Below are positions 16,623-24,411 of a stretch of 64,000 nt of DNA, one piece after another. The stretch comes from Polyangia bacterium (GTDB lineage Bacteria > Myxococcota_A > Polyangia > Nannocystales > Nannocystaceae). A program made the translations under genes and the position numbers. The first letter of the stretch is position 1. Each line of letters opens with the position of its first letter. The notes beneath the pieces are model-generated. The model ran no database searches. It saw only the letters and a list, made by a program, of their open reading frames with translations, and was not told the origin of the DNA. Where the stretch lies: contig JAUHWG010000003.1 in the NCBI GenBank assembly GCA_030424595.1, forward strand, positions 186,001 to 250,000. The letters run 5' to 3'.

Positions 16623-18011
16623 ATGTGCCGCAATCTCCTCCGTCGCGCAGGCGTCGCGCTCGCCTCGCTCTGCGCCGGCGCCTGCTCACTCGTCGTCGAC
16701 TTCACCGAGTGTGTCGAGGACAAGCACTGCGCCGACGCCGGTCTCGTCTGCCTCGCAGGGAGCTGCGCTGAGCGCCCGAGCGACATCACGGTCGACGCCG
16801 ACATCACCGAGGATACGACGTGGTCGACAGGGACGACCTACCACCTCGAAGGTGTGATCTACGTCCACCCCGGCGTGACTCTGACGGTCGAGCCCGGCGT
16901 AGAGGTGATCGGAGCGAGCGACTCGGCGCTGGTCGTCGCGGCGGGCGGTCGGCTCGAGTCCCGCGGCACCCGCGAGCGCCCGGTTGTCTTCACCAGCGGC
17001 CAGGCGCTGGGGACCCGGGCGCCGGGGGACTGGGGCGGCCTGAGCCTCCTCGGCGATGCGCCAGTCAACGCCGACGCGCCGCTCCTCGAGGGGCTCGACG
17101 ACCCCGAGTTCGCGCGTTACGGTGGTGATGATGCGGCTTCGAGCTGCGGCGTGCTCCAGTACACGCGGATCGAATTCGCGGGCCGGGCGCTGACCAAGGA
17201 TAAGGAGCTCAACGGCCTCACCCTCGCCGGCTGCGGCGCGGGGACCATCGTCGACCACGTCCAGGTCCACGCCGGCCTCGACGACGGCCTCGAGCTCTTC
17301 GGCGGCACCGTCGATCTTCGCCACGTCGTCATCACCAACGCCGGCGACGACGGCCTCGACTGGCAGCTGGGATGGACCGGCACGGGCCAGTTCATCGCCA
17401 TCGCCCAGGGCCCCGAGGGCGACAATGGCATCGAGGCTGACAACTCCGAGGACGATCACGCGGCTGCGCCCCGCTCGGCGCCGACTCTCTACAACGTCAC
17501 GATCCTCGGCCTCGGCAGCGCCAGCGAGCGCGGGGTTCTGCTGCGCCACGGGACCGCCGGCGAGCTCGCCAATTTCCTGATCAGCGGTCATGGACAGGAG
17601 GCCGTGGACATCCGCGACGCGGCGACTGTCAACGCGATCGAGGACGGCGCGCTCCGCTTGCGGGCGTCACTCTTCTACGCGGTTGGCCAGGGCGGCGAGC
17701 ACTACTTCCCGACGCTCGACGACGAGGCTGAACTCGATCCGGGCGACGGCCGCGACGATGATGGCGGCTTTGACGAGGACGCCTTCTTTCGCGACGAGGC
17801 CGTCGGAAACACCTTCGGCAGCGACCCCGAACTCGCCGGCGGCAGCGACGTCCGCGCGCCGCGCTGGCTCCCCGGCTCGAGCGAGCGGGTGACGGAGGCG
17901 GCGATAAACCCACCCCCGAATTTCGACGAGGGCGCGAGCTACGTTGGCGCCTTCGCGCCGGGCGACGGCGAGCCGTGGACCGTTGGCTGGACCGACTACG
18001 CGGAGCGCTGA
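16623..18011 (+). CDS. Right-handed beta-helix lipoprotein
   Basis: Exported lipoprotein of about 462 residues. The signal peptide CRNLLRRAGVALASLCAGAC has a lipobox. A small Cys-rich motif (DFTECVEDKHCADAGLVCLAGSC) resembles those at the start of many myxobacterial lipoproteins. The body repeats beta-strand turns with TLTVEPGVEVIG, GGRLESRGTRERPVVFTS and ITNAGDDGLDWQ, typical of a parallel beta-helix. ATG at 16623 is preferred for the GGATCGGA just upstream; GTG at 16611 is the alternative. Similar proteins are called multi-domain or putative lipoprotein and have no known activity. No catalytic residues can be assigned. Confidence 0.75.
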   Translation: MCRNLLRRAGVALASLCAGACSLVVDFTECVEDKHCADAGLVCLAGSCAERPSDITVDADITEDTTWSTGTTYHLEGVIYVHPGVTLTVEPGVEVIGASDSALVVAAGGRLESRGTRERPVVFTSGQALGTRAPGDWGGLSLLGDAPVNADAPLLEGLDDPEFARYGGDDAASSCGVLQYTRIEFAGRALTKDKELNGLTLAGCGAGTIVDHVQVHAGLDDGLELFGGTVDLRHVVITNAGDDGLDWQLGWTGTGQFIAIAQGPEGDNGIEADNSEDDHAAAPRSAPTLYNVTILGLGSASERGVLLRHGTAGELANFLISGHGQEAVDIRDAATVNAIEDGALRLRASLFYAVGQGGEHYFPTLDDEAELDPGDGRDDDGGFDEDAFFRDEAVGNTFGSDPELAGGSDVRAPRWLPGSSERVTEAAINPPPNFDEGASYVGAFAPGDGEPWTVGWTDYAER

Positions 18012-18156
18012 CGATCACGGGGACTTCTGCCAATGAGCGGCGTAGGCATGGACGGTGATCGTCCTGGCCGTCACGCGAGGTCGCAAGCTCGTCACATTCG
18101 CGGTACATGATCGTCGATATATAGCGATCGTCGGGGTAGACAAACTCACCGCAGGA

Positions 18157-18192
18157 GCCCCCTCTCACGAGGGGGCGAAAGCCGAGGCTTTC
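18157..18192. repeat. Two adjacent perfect hairpins
   Basis: GCCCCCTC-TCAC-GAGGGGGC (18157-18176) is followed at once by GAAAGC-CGAG-GCTTTC (18177-18192), each a perfect stem with a four-base loop. No T tract follows on either strand, so a simple intrinsic terminator is not clear. It may be a structured RNA or a REP-like element. Confidence 0.6.
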
Positions 18193-18301
18193 GCAGATCG
18201 ATCGAGTCCGCTGATGGGGGAGGGCCCAGAGACATGTCACGCCGAGCGCCGGCGCGAGGATGATGGCGGCGCGCATGAGCATCGCTGGGATGCCTTCGGA
18301 G

Positions 18302-18334
18302 CCGAAGCCGGAGCCGGAGCCGGAGCCGGAGCCG
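18302..18334. repeat. GCCGGA hexanucleotide repeat
   Basis: About five tandem copies of GCCGGA. On the minus strand it would encode Ala-Pro repeats in a relic frame. Confidence 0.7.
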
Positions 18335-18373
18335 GGGTCGGTGCCGGAACTGGCGTTGGGTTCGCGGATCTGT

Positions 18374-18586
18374 TCATCGCGACCCCCAGGCGTGGCGGAG
18401 GTCGTAGCGGCCGGGCGCGAGGATATCCTCGGGGTCCAGCGTTCGTTTTGTGCGTTCGAGGAGCGAGGCCTCTGCGCCGTCGCCTGTCGGCATCGCTCGC
18501 ATCGACTGCACGCCGAGGCGGTAGGGCGGATAGCCGGCCTCGATCAGCGCCGCGAGGAGGTCGTCGTGCGACAGATGTCTCCATCG
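18374..18586 (-). pseudogene. C-terminal fragment of a VAO/4-cresol-type FAD-linked oxidase
   Basis: About 70 codons read RWRHLSHDDLLAALIEAGYP, then TKRTLDPEDILAPGRYDLRH and a TGA at 18374-18376. The block K-x-x-LDPxxILAPGRY is the usual C-terminus of vanillyl-alcohol-oxidase-family flavoproteins. No FAD-binding N-terminal domain precedes it. The frame instead abuts the haemoglobin-like fragment upstream. It is therefore a 3' relic. Confidence 0.6.
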
Positions 18587-18713
18587 CCGTGATGATCCGC
18601 TTCATGTCATAGCCCTCGAAGTAGGGGACCAGGAGCGGCGACTTGAGGACGCGGATGTAGAAGTCCTGGACGATGCGGCTGATGACATCCCTCCGCGGAG
18701 CCTGTCTCATCAT
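18587..18713 (-). pseudogene. N-terminal fragment of a truncated-haemoglobin-like protein
   Basis: The ATG overlaps the stop of the histidine kinase gene (TGATG). About 42 codons read VISRIVQDFYIRVLKSPLLV then PYFEGYDMKRIITAMET, matching helices A-C of group I truncated haemoglobins (V-x-x-FY-x-RVL-x-D-x-x-LxPFFEG-x-DM). The haem-ligand His region is absent and the sequence runs into the oxidase fragment. It is probably the former third gene of the operon, now truncated. Confidence 0.55.
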
Positions 18714-19942
18714 CACAACGACCCCACGGTATCCGCATCCGGCGAGCGCCCGAAGCGGGCCCGAACCACGAGCCCCGGCGGGCTCGAGAGCTTGAGCTCG
18801 GCAGCGTGTAGCTCGGCGATCTGGGCTACGATCGCCAGCCCAAGCCCGTGCCCCTCCGAGGAAGCGCTGCGCTGGAACGCCTCCATGACCTCCGCCTGGC
18901 GCTCGACAGCGATCCCAGGGCCGTCATCGCTGACAGAGAGTTCGTCGTCGGCGACCTCGATCCAGCGCCGGTGACCAGGCGCATGCTGGGCGCTGTTGCG
19001 CAGCAGGTTGCGCAGCAGACGAGCCACCAGGCGACCGTCGACCATCGCGGTCCCCGAGCCCCGGATCTCCACGTCGCTCCACTCCTCCTCGTCGACGACG
19101 AGCTGCGCGAGGCCGGCGAGGTCGACGAGCTCGCGGCGCATGGTCTGCTCTCCGACCATCTGTAGCTGCGAGAGCTCGAGCAGCTCTCGCAGCATGGAGT
19201 CGAAGACCTCGATGTCCCGCTCCACCCGATCGAGGCGCTCCGCCGACCCACCCTCACGCCGCGCGAGCTCGATCTCGAGGCGAATCCGGGTGAGCGGCGT
19301 GCGTAGCTCGTGCGAGAGCCCGGCCATGCGCCTTCGATCCGACTCGATGAGCGCCTGTAGCTGGGTCGCCATCCGGTTCACCGCGACCGCGACGCGCTGG
19401 ACCTCGCGGTTGCCGACCTCTGTGTCCAGCCTGACGCTCAGGTCTCCGGCCGCCATGCGTTCGAGGTGAGCCTCGGCGCGCTCCTGGTGGCGGTTGGCTC
19501 GCTGGCCGAGACCAAAGACCAGCACGATCAGCGGCAATCCCAGCGCGAAGAGAGAGAGGGCCAGGGTCGTCGCGTGCGACTGGTGAGACTGGAGCACGAC
19601 CCAGAGCTGACCGGACCACACAGCTACCCCGTAGTCGCCGCCGTCCCGCTTCCAGATGGTCCCGCGCTCGGTCTGCTTGGGGATCCACCCCTCGCCGTCG
19701 GGGGGGCCCGCGGGGGGCCCGTGGAGAACCCGGATATCGATGCCGCGGCTCTCCTCGACCTCCCGCGTGCTCATCCCCGATTGCAACAGCTCGGCCGCCT
19801 CCCAGGCCTGCTGGATCCGCAGCGGCTCTCGCTCAGCCACCGCGGGGCGCAGCACCAGCGCCTGCACCGCGACCCACGCGACGAGCAGGGTGACGCCGAC
19901 GGTGGTGCTGATGCCCAGCAGGAGCTGCGTGCGCCGGTTCAT
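18713..19942 (-). CDS. CpxA/RstB-like sensor histidine kinase
   Basis: Inner-membrane sensor kinase of 409 residues. There are two membrane segments (residues ~8-30 and ~125-147) around a small periplasmic domain of ~95 residues, then a HAMP linker, a HisKA domain with the H box MAGLSHELRTPLTRIRLE, and a HATPase domain with LLRNLLRNSAQH (N box), DDGPGI (G1) and GHGLGLAIV (G2). All catalytic boxes are intact. It overlaps the response-regulator gene by 4 bp, so it is the second gene of that operon. The periplasmic domain is unlike known ligand-binding folds by eye, so the signal is unknown. Confidence 0.9.
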   Translation of the reverse strand: MNRRTQLLLGISTTVGVTLLVAWVAVQALVLRPAVAEREPLRIQQAWEAAELLQSGMSTREVEESRGIDIRVLHGPPAGPPDGEGWIPKQTERGTIWKRDGGDYGVAVWSGQLWVVLQSHQSHATTLALSLFALGLPLIVLVFGLGQRANRHQERAEAHLERMAAGDLSVRLDTEVGNREVQRVAVAVNRMATQLQALIESDRRRMAGLSHELRTPLTRIRLEIELARREGGSAERLDRVERDIEVFDSMLRELLELSQLQMVGEQTMRRELVDLAGLAQLVVDEEEWSDVEIRGSGTAMVDGRLVARLLRNLLRNSAQHAPGHRRWIEVADDELSVSDDGPGIAVERQAEVMEAFQRSASSEGHGLGLAIVAQIAELHAAELKLSSPPGLVVRARFGRSPDADTVGSL

Positions 19943-20634
19943 GAGCGCTCTCTCTCCGCGGGGACCTGGTACCCGACGCCGCGGATCGTTCGGATCCAGC
20001 GCGGGGTGCGGGCGCTGTCGCCGAGCTTCCTGCGGATGTTGCTGATGTGCATGTCGATGGCGCGATCGAAGGCTCCGAACTCCTCTCCCCGCGCCAGCTC
20101 CATCAGGCGCTCACGCGACACGACGCGGCCGGCCCGTTCGACCAAGGTCCGCAGGATGTCGAACTCTGCGCCCGTCAGCGGGACCGCCCGCCCTTCGACA
20201 CGCACCGTGCGGGCGCGCCCGTCCATCGACAGCCCCCGGATCTCGACCACAGTGTTGGGGCTCTCGGGACCGGAGAGCGGGCCGCGGCGGGAGAGGGCCT
20301 CCACCCGCGCGAGGAGCTCCTGAGCGTGGAAGGGCTTCGCCAAGTAGTCGTCGGCCCCCATGCGCAGCCCGTCGACGCGGTCCATGGGCGCGTGACGGGC
20401 GGAGAGCATCAAGATCCGAACCGAGGAGAACGAGCGGATCTCCGCGCAGATCGAGTACCCGTCACGCCCGGGGAGCATCACGTCGAGCACCACAAGGTCG
20501 ACCTTCGCTGCGCGCAAGTGCACGAGCGCGTCCTCCCCGGTCGGGGCGCAGGTCACGTGGTGGGGACCTATGCCGATGAGCTCTTCGAGCAGCTCGGCCG
20601 TCCGCCGGTCGTCTTCCACGATCAGGATGTTCAC
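19939..20634 (-). CDS. OmpR/PhoB-family response regulator
   Basis: Response regulator of 231 residues paired with the downstream kinase. Receiver domain: EDDRRT acidic pair, phospho-acceptor Asp in LVVLDVMLPGRDG, and Lys in YLAKPFHAQE. C-terminal winged helix: LTGAEFDILRTLVERAGRVVSRERLME, DRAIDMHISNIRRKLG and IRTIRGVGYQV, typical OmpR. The start is GTG at 20634 with GGAGA about nine bases before it. No earlier start keeps the receiver N-terminus. The divergent region to 20859 probably carries its promoter. CpxR-like by overall look; the regulon is unknown. Confidence 0.9.
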   Translation of the reverse strand: MNILIVEDDRRTAELLEELIGIGPHHVTCAPTGEDALVHLRAAKVDLVVLDVMLPGRDGYSICAEIRSFSSVRILMLSARHAPMDRVDGLRMGADDYLAKPFHAQELLARVEALSRRGPLSGPESPNTVVEIRGLSMDGRARTVRVEGRAVPLTGAEFDILRTLVERAGRVVSRERLMELARGEEFGAFDRAIDMHISNIRRKLGDSARTPRWIRTIRGVGYQVPAERERS

Positions 20635-20859
20635 GGATCTTTCTCCAACGGCGGCCGCGCCGTCGAGTCTACGGTCGCGAGCGGACCCCAAGTCTAAAGA
20701 ACTGCAAACGTTCGCATCATGGGGTCGTGGGTGCAGTAAACCCCCTGTGGGGCCACGGTGCGGATCGTCGACGATGATGACGGACTCGCGCAATGACCGC
20801 CCCGGGACGAAGCCCAGGACAACCCCTGTAGCATGTCCAGGCCCACCGACAGGCGCGCG

Positions 20860-21822
20860 ATGACGATCCAGCGACCCCTCCTCCTCATTCTGCCGCTCGT
20901 CAGCCTCTTGGGGAGCTGCGGCGGCGAGACGACGATCAATCGCGACTGCAGCGCAGTCGATGTCTCGGGCGCCGAGGCGTTGCCCACGCTGCTCTCCGAG
21001 ACCGGCCTCTACAGCGACATCGCGGCCGATGTCCTCACCGATGCGGTCCTCGAGTTCGAACCCCGCTTCCCCCTGTGGACAGACGGGGCAAAAAAGCGCC
21101 GCTGGCTCCTCCTGCCCGAGGGGGAGCAGGTCAACACGCAGGACGCCGACGACTGGCGCTTCCCGGTGGGGACGCGGACCTTCAAGGAGTTCACGCGGGA
21201 TGGGATCCGCGTCGAGACGCGGATGAACGTGCGAACGGAGGAGGGCTGGGCCGCTGCCGCGTACATCTGGAACGAGGCGGGCGACGATGCGACGCGGCAG
21301 ATGCTGACGGCCGAGAACGTAGCGGGTACGCCCCACGACGTGCCCGGCGCGGCGGAGTGCCAGGCTTGCCACGGCGGCCGGCGGAACTTCACCCTCGGCT
21401 TCAGCGCGACCCAGCTCGAGCCCGAAGTGCGGGCGTCGCTCTACGACGCGGGCGTACTCTCGGATCCCGTCGAGGCCGAGCTCAACCTCGAGCCCGTCGC
21501 CCGCGAGGCGCTCGGCATCCTCCACGGCAACTGCAGCCACTGCCACAATGAGGAGCGCGACGAGCAGGCCCAGGCCACCGACTGTTTCACCCTTGATCGT
21601 AACTTCGACCTCACGTTGCCGCCGGACCTCGACAGGGTCGCGGATGCGCCGGCGCTGAAGACCGCGAGCGAGGAGCTCGGCGACGCGGAGCGGAGCAAGG
21701 TGCTCGACCGCATGTCCCGCCGGGACGACAGCGACGAGCGACCGACGATGCCGCCGCTCGGCACCGAGCTGGTCGACCAGCAGGCGGTCGAGGCGGTGCG
21801 CCTCTTCGTCGAGACGCTCTGA
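20860..21822 (+). CDS. Lipoprotein with two CxxCH motifs (c-type cytochrome-like)
   Basis: Exported lipoprotein of 320 residues. The signal peptide MTIQRPLLLILPLVSLLGSC carries the lipobox. Two haem-c attachment motifs are present, CQACHG near residue 170 and CSHCHN near 230, so it may bind two haems. The sequence around FPLWTDGAKKRRWLLLPEG, WRFPVGTRTFKEF and LGFSATQLE matches a family found next to repeat-containing or PQQ-type proteins in delta- and gammaproteobacteria, of unknown role. ATG at 20860 is chosen over 20833 because it gives a compact signal peptide and has AGG upstream. It precedes the PhoX-like gene by about 370 bp. Confidence 0.75.
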   Translation: MTIQRPLLLILPLVSLLGSCGGETTINRDCSAVDVSGAEALPTLLSETGLYSDIAADVLTDAVLEFEPRFPLWTDGAKKRRWLLLPEGEQVNTQDADDWRFPVGTRTFKEFTRDGIRVETRMNVRTEEGWAAAAYIWNEAGDDATRQMLTAENVAGTPHDVPGAAECQACHGGRRNFTLGFSATQLEPEVRASLYDAGVLSDPVEAELNLEPVAREALGILHGNCSHCHNEERDEQAQATDCFTLDRNFDLTLPPDLDRVADAPALKTASEELGDAERSKVLDRMSRRDDSDERPTMPPLGTELVDQQAVEAVRLFVETL

Positions 21823-22195
21823 GAGTTTCAGCTTGCTTCAGCCCTAGGCGGCTTCAGGCAAACTGCGAGGCGTGTCCGCCGGAGTCTCGGCGAGGCGCGG
21901 GGTCGTCCGCGTCGGAGTGCGGTGAAGAACTCGCAATCGAGGTTTGCGACGTGCCGGGTCGCATGCTCCGGAACTCGACCGCGAGGGCGCGGCAGAGCGC
22001 CTTGGTGAAGGTGATCGAGGCGTCGACGGAGGGGAACGTGGGCGCCACCGGGCTGAGGCAGGAGTCGCATGGCTCGTCGCATACAACCCAAAGGTTCGCG
22101 CCGAGCTCGTGACGACACTGTCACAGTCGTCGCGGAGATGTCGTTTGCGCGTATACGCACCGCTCCTCCAGGATGTCGGAAGCAAGGTCCCGCCC
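21823..22195. other. Intergenic region before the PhoX-like gene
   Basis: 373 bp. The minus strand holds a protein-like scrap (SVDASITFTKALCRALAVEF, about 21930-22045) without a start, probably a relic. A GTGAC-N6-GTCAC element lies at 22109-22124, about 70 bp before the PhoX-like start. Confidence 0.4.
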
Positions 22196-23914
22196 ATGAC
22201 TACGACTCCGAAGACACCCTTTCATATCGGTCGCCGCAGCCTCCTTCGCCGGAGCGGGGCCCTGGCCGTGACCCTCGGCCTCCCCCTGTCCTTCGTCTTC
22301 CGTCGTACCGCACGCGGGGCCGGGTTCGGCGAGCTGGTCGCGGACCCCGAGGGCATCCTCGACCTCCCGGAGGGCTTCTCCTACGCCGTGATCGAGGCTC
22401 AGGGGGAGACGATGGACGACGGCTATCGCGTCCCAGGGAGGCCCGACGCGATGGGGGCGTTCGCTGGCCCCGGGGACACCGTCATCCTCATGCGCAACCA
22501 CGAGAACAGCCCCGGTGACCTCAGCAACGGTCCCTACAAGGTCGGCCAGCTCCCGCCGCCTGAGGCCTACGATCCCTTGGCGATGGGCGGGGTTTCGCGC
22601 CTGGTGCTCGATGGCGATACATTCTCGCGAATCTCGAGCAATCTGATCCTGTGCGGGACCACCCGCAATTGCGCGGGAGGTCTTTCGCCGTGGGGGTGGC
22701 TCAGCTGCGAGGAGAACGTCGACTCCGGCCACGGCTATGTCTTCCTGTGTTCGACGGCGGCCGAGAGCGTCGAGCCTCCCGCGCGGATCGTCCCCTATGG
22801 GCGCTGCAACCACGAGGCGGCCTGCGTCGACCCGGCGACGAACATCGCCTACCTGACCGAAGATCGCGGTGACTCCTGCCTCTATCGCTTTGTCCCCGAC
22901 GCCAAGGAGGAGCCCTTCGTCGGCCAGCTCCAGGCGTTGAAGGTGGTCGGTGAGGACACGTTTGCGACCACCGATATGGAGGTTGGGGAGCTCGTGGATG
23001 TAGAGTGGGTTGATATCGAAGAGCCCGACCCCGACGGCGATACTCTCCGCGACGAGGCCCAGGAGAAGGGGGCGGCGCTCATCGTCCGTGGCGAGGGGAT
23101 CTGGTTCCACGGGGGCGCGGTCTACGTCTGCTCGACCAGCGGCGGTCCGATCGATGCCGGTCAAATCTTCCGCCTGGTCGATGGCGAGGGCCCGACGCTC
23201 GAGCTGCTCGCCCGTGCGGAGGACAAGGATGTCCTTGAGAAGCCCGACAACATCTGTGTCGCGCCCTGGGGGGAACTCTTCATCGCCGAAGATGGCGACG
23301 GCGACAACTTTATCCGCGGCCTGACCGAGGACGGCGAGATCTTTGACTTTGCCCGAAACGCCCTCAGTGACAGCGAACTCTGCGGTGTTTGCTTTTCGCC
23401 TGACGGGAGGGCGCTCTTCGTCAATATCCAGAAGGATGGCCTTACCTTGGCGATCACGGGACCCTTTCCTGCTGACATGAACGGGACGACGACGGGCGGC
23501 GACGACACGACGGGCGGCGACGACACGACGGGCGGCGACGACACGACGGGTGGGGAGGGGACGACGGGTAGCGGCGACACGACCGAGGGCGGCGACACGA
23601 CGGGCGGAGACGCGACGGGGGACAGCGGTTCAGGTGGGGGAGGAGCGACCGGCGGTGACAGCAGCACTGGCGGCGGAGGAGCGAGCGGCGGCGACGTGAC
23701 GACGGGCGACGGTGGGAGCACTGAGAACGGTGAGAGCGGGGCAGGATCGACCGCCGGTGAAGAACTCGATGGCGATGGCTGCGGCTGCAACAGCGGATCG
23801 GCGTCTGATCCCGCGGCGAGCCTCGGCGCGGCTGCCCTCGTGTGGGGCCTGACCCGCAAGCGAAGCGGTCTACCCCGCGGGGTGGGCGATCCCTGCGATG
23901 ATGAGGCCTCCTAG
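22196..23914 (+). CDS. PhoX/DUF839-family protein with Tat signal and MYXO-CTERM-like tail
   Basis: Exported protein of 572 residues related to PhoX-type phosphatases. The N-terminus has a twin-arginine signal (GRRSLLRRSGALAVTLGLPL), so it is folded before export. The DUF839 body includes RNHE, GRCNHEAACVDP, YLTEDRGDSCLYRF and KPDNICVAPWGELFIAEDG. About 120 residues of Thr/Gly/Asp repeats follow, then DGDGCGCNSGSAS, a hydrophobic stretch and a basic end, which is the pattern of the MYXO-CTERM surface-anchoring signal. ATG at 22196 has AAGG eight bases before it. Likely cell-surface. The phosphatase role is inferred from family; the activity of this branch is not certain. Confidence 0.85.
   Translation: MTTTPKTPFHIGRRSLLRRSGALAVTLGLPLSFVFRRTARGAGFGELVADPEGILDLPEGFSYAVIEAQGETMDDGYRVPGRPDAMGAFAGPGDTVILMRNHENSPGDLSNGPYKVGQLPPPEAYDPLAMGGVSRLVLDGDTFSRISSNLILCGTTRNCAGGLSPWGWLSCEENVDSGHGYVFLCSTAAESVEPPARIVPYGRCNHEAACVDPATNIAYLTEDRGDSCLYRFVPDAKEEPFVGQLQALKVVGEDTFATTDMEVGELVDVEWVDIEEPDPDGDTLRDEAQEKGAALIVRGEGIWFHGGAVYVCSTSGGPIDAGQIFRLVDGEGPTLELLARAEDKDVLEKPDNICVAPWGELFIAEDGDGDNFIRGLTEDGEIFDFARNALSDSELCGVCFSPDGRALFVNIQKDGLTLAITGPFPADMNGTTTGGDDTTGGDDTTGGDDTTGGEGTTGSGDTTEGGDTTGGDATGDSGSGGGGATGGDSSTGGGGASGGDVTTGDGGSTENGESGAGSTAGEELDGDGCGCNSGSASDPAASLGAAALVWGLTRKRSGLPRGVGDPCDDEAS
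23494..23547. repeat. 18-bp tandem repeat in the PhoX-like gene
   Basis: Three perfect 18-bp units encode GGDDTT hexapeptides in the linker before the C-terminal anchor. More degenerate copies follow. Confidence 0.75.
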
Positions 23915-24411
23915 GAGGTGGCGCGACATCCCGGGTGCACCGCGACGATTCAGCCCAGAAGCGCTCCTTGGTGGATCCGGCGGGAGGGTGGCATGGTGGT
24001 GTTCGCGCTCCGAGTCTGCGACGAGGGCGATGGACGGGGGCCGAGAAACAAGTAGGTGGCCCGCATTCTTGGCGACCAAGACCCGCTTCACCGGCGCAGG
24101 CCAGGAGACGCTCTGTCGGTGTCGCGGTCGAAGTCATAGACCCTAGTGTAGCCGGCGCCGCGCACCAGTTGTCGATCGCCCATTCGCGTGGCATTCGAGG
24201 AGCGCCTTGAGGTTTATCCACACCTTCCAGGCGACGGAGGCCAACGCCCGCTGCTTCCCGTCGACGCCAGTGTCCACTATGATGAGCAGTGTCCTGCCTG
24301 GGTGGCAGGGGTATGCTTTTGTGGGGCAGGCAAGTCCGTTGACAGACAGCGCAGACTAGGATGACGATATCTAGCACCCTCGTGACGAGGGGAAAGGAAC
24401 GGTAGTAGGAG
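23915..24411. other. Intergenic region before the S74 lipoprotein gene
   Basis: About 500 bp with lower GC than its neighbours and no supported gene. It holds a small CTGCC-GGCAG hairpin near 24295-24312 and, at 24339-24344, a TTGACA that could be a -35 element, though no good -10 follows. Several short frames look like chance. Confidence 0.4.

Larger units (their letters stand above)
18012..18373. other. Decayed intergenic stretch with hairpins and a hexanucleotide repeat
   Basis: No supported gene. The minus strand holds a protein-like frame from 18282 (MLMRAAIILAPALG, later CGEFVYPDDRYISTIMYREC) that runs into the antisense of the lipoprotein. It may be a remnant of an exported protein. 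Two perfect hairpins and a GCCGGA repeat are listed separately. Confidence 0.4.

Noticed and set aside
24295..24325. A possible sigma-54 promoter (TGGCAGGGGTATGCTTTT).
   Set aside because: The spacing between the GG and GC cores is one base short, and the -24/-12 bases match poorly.
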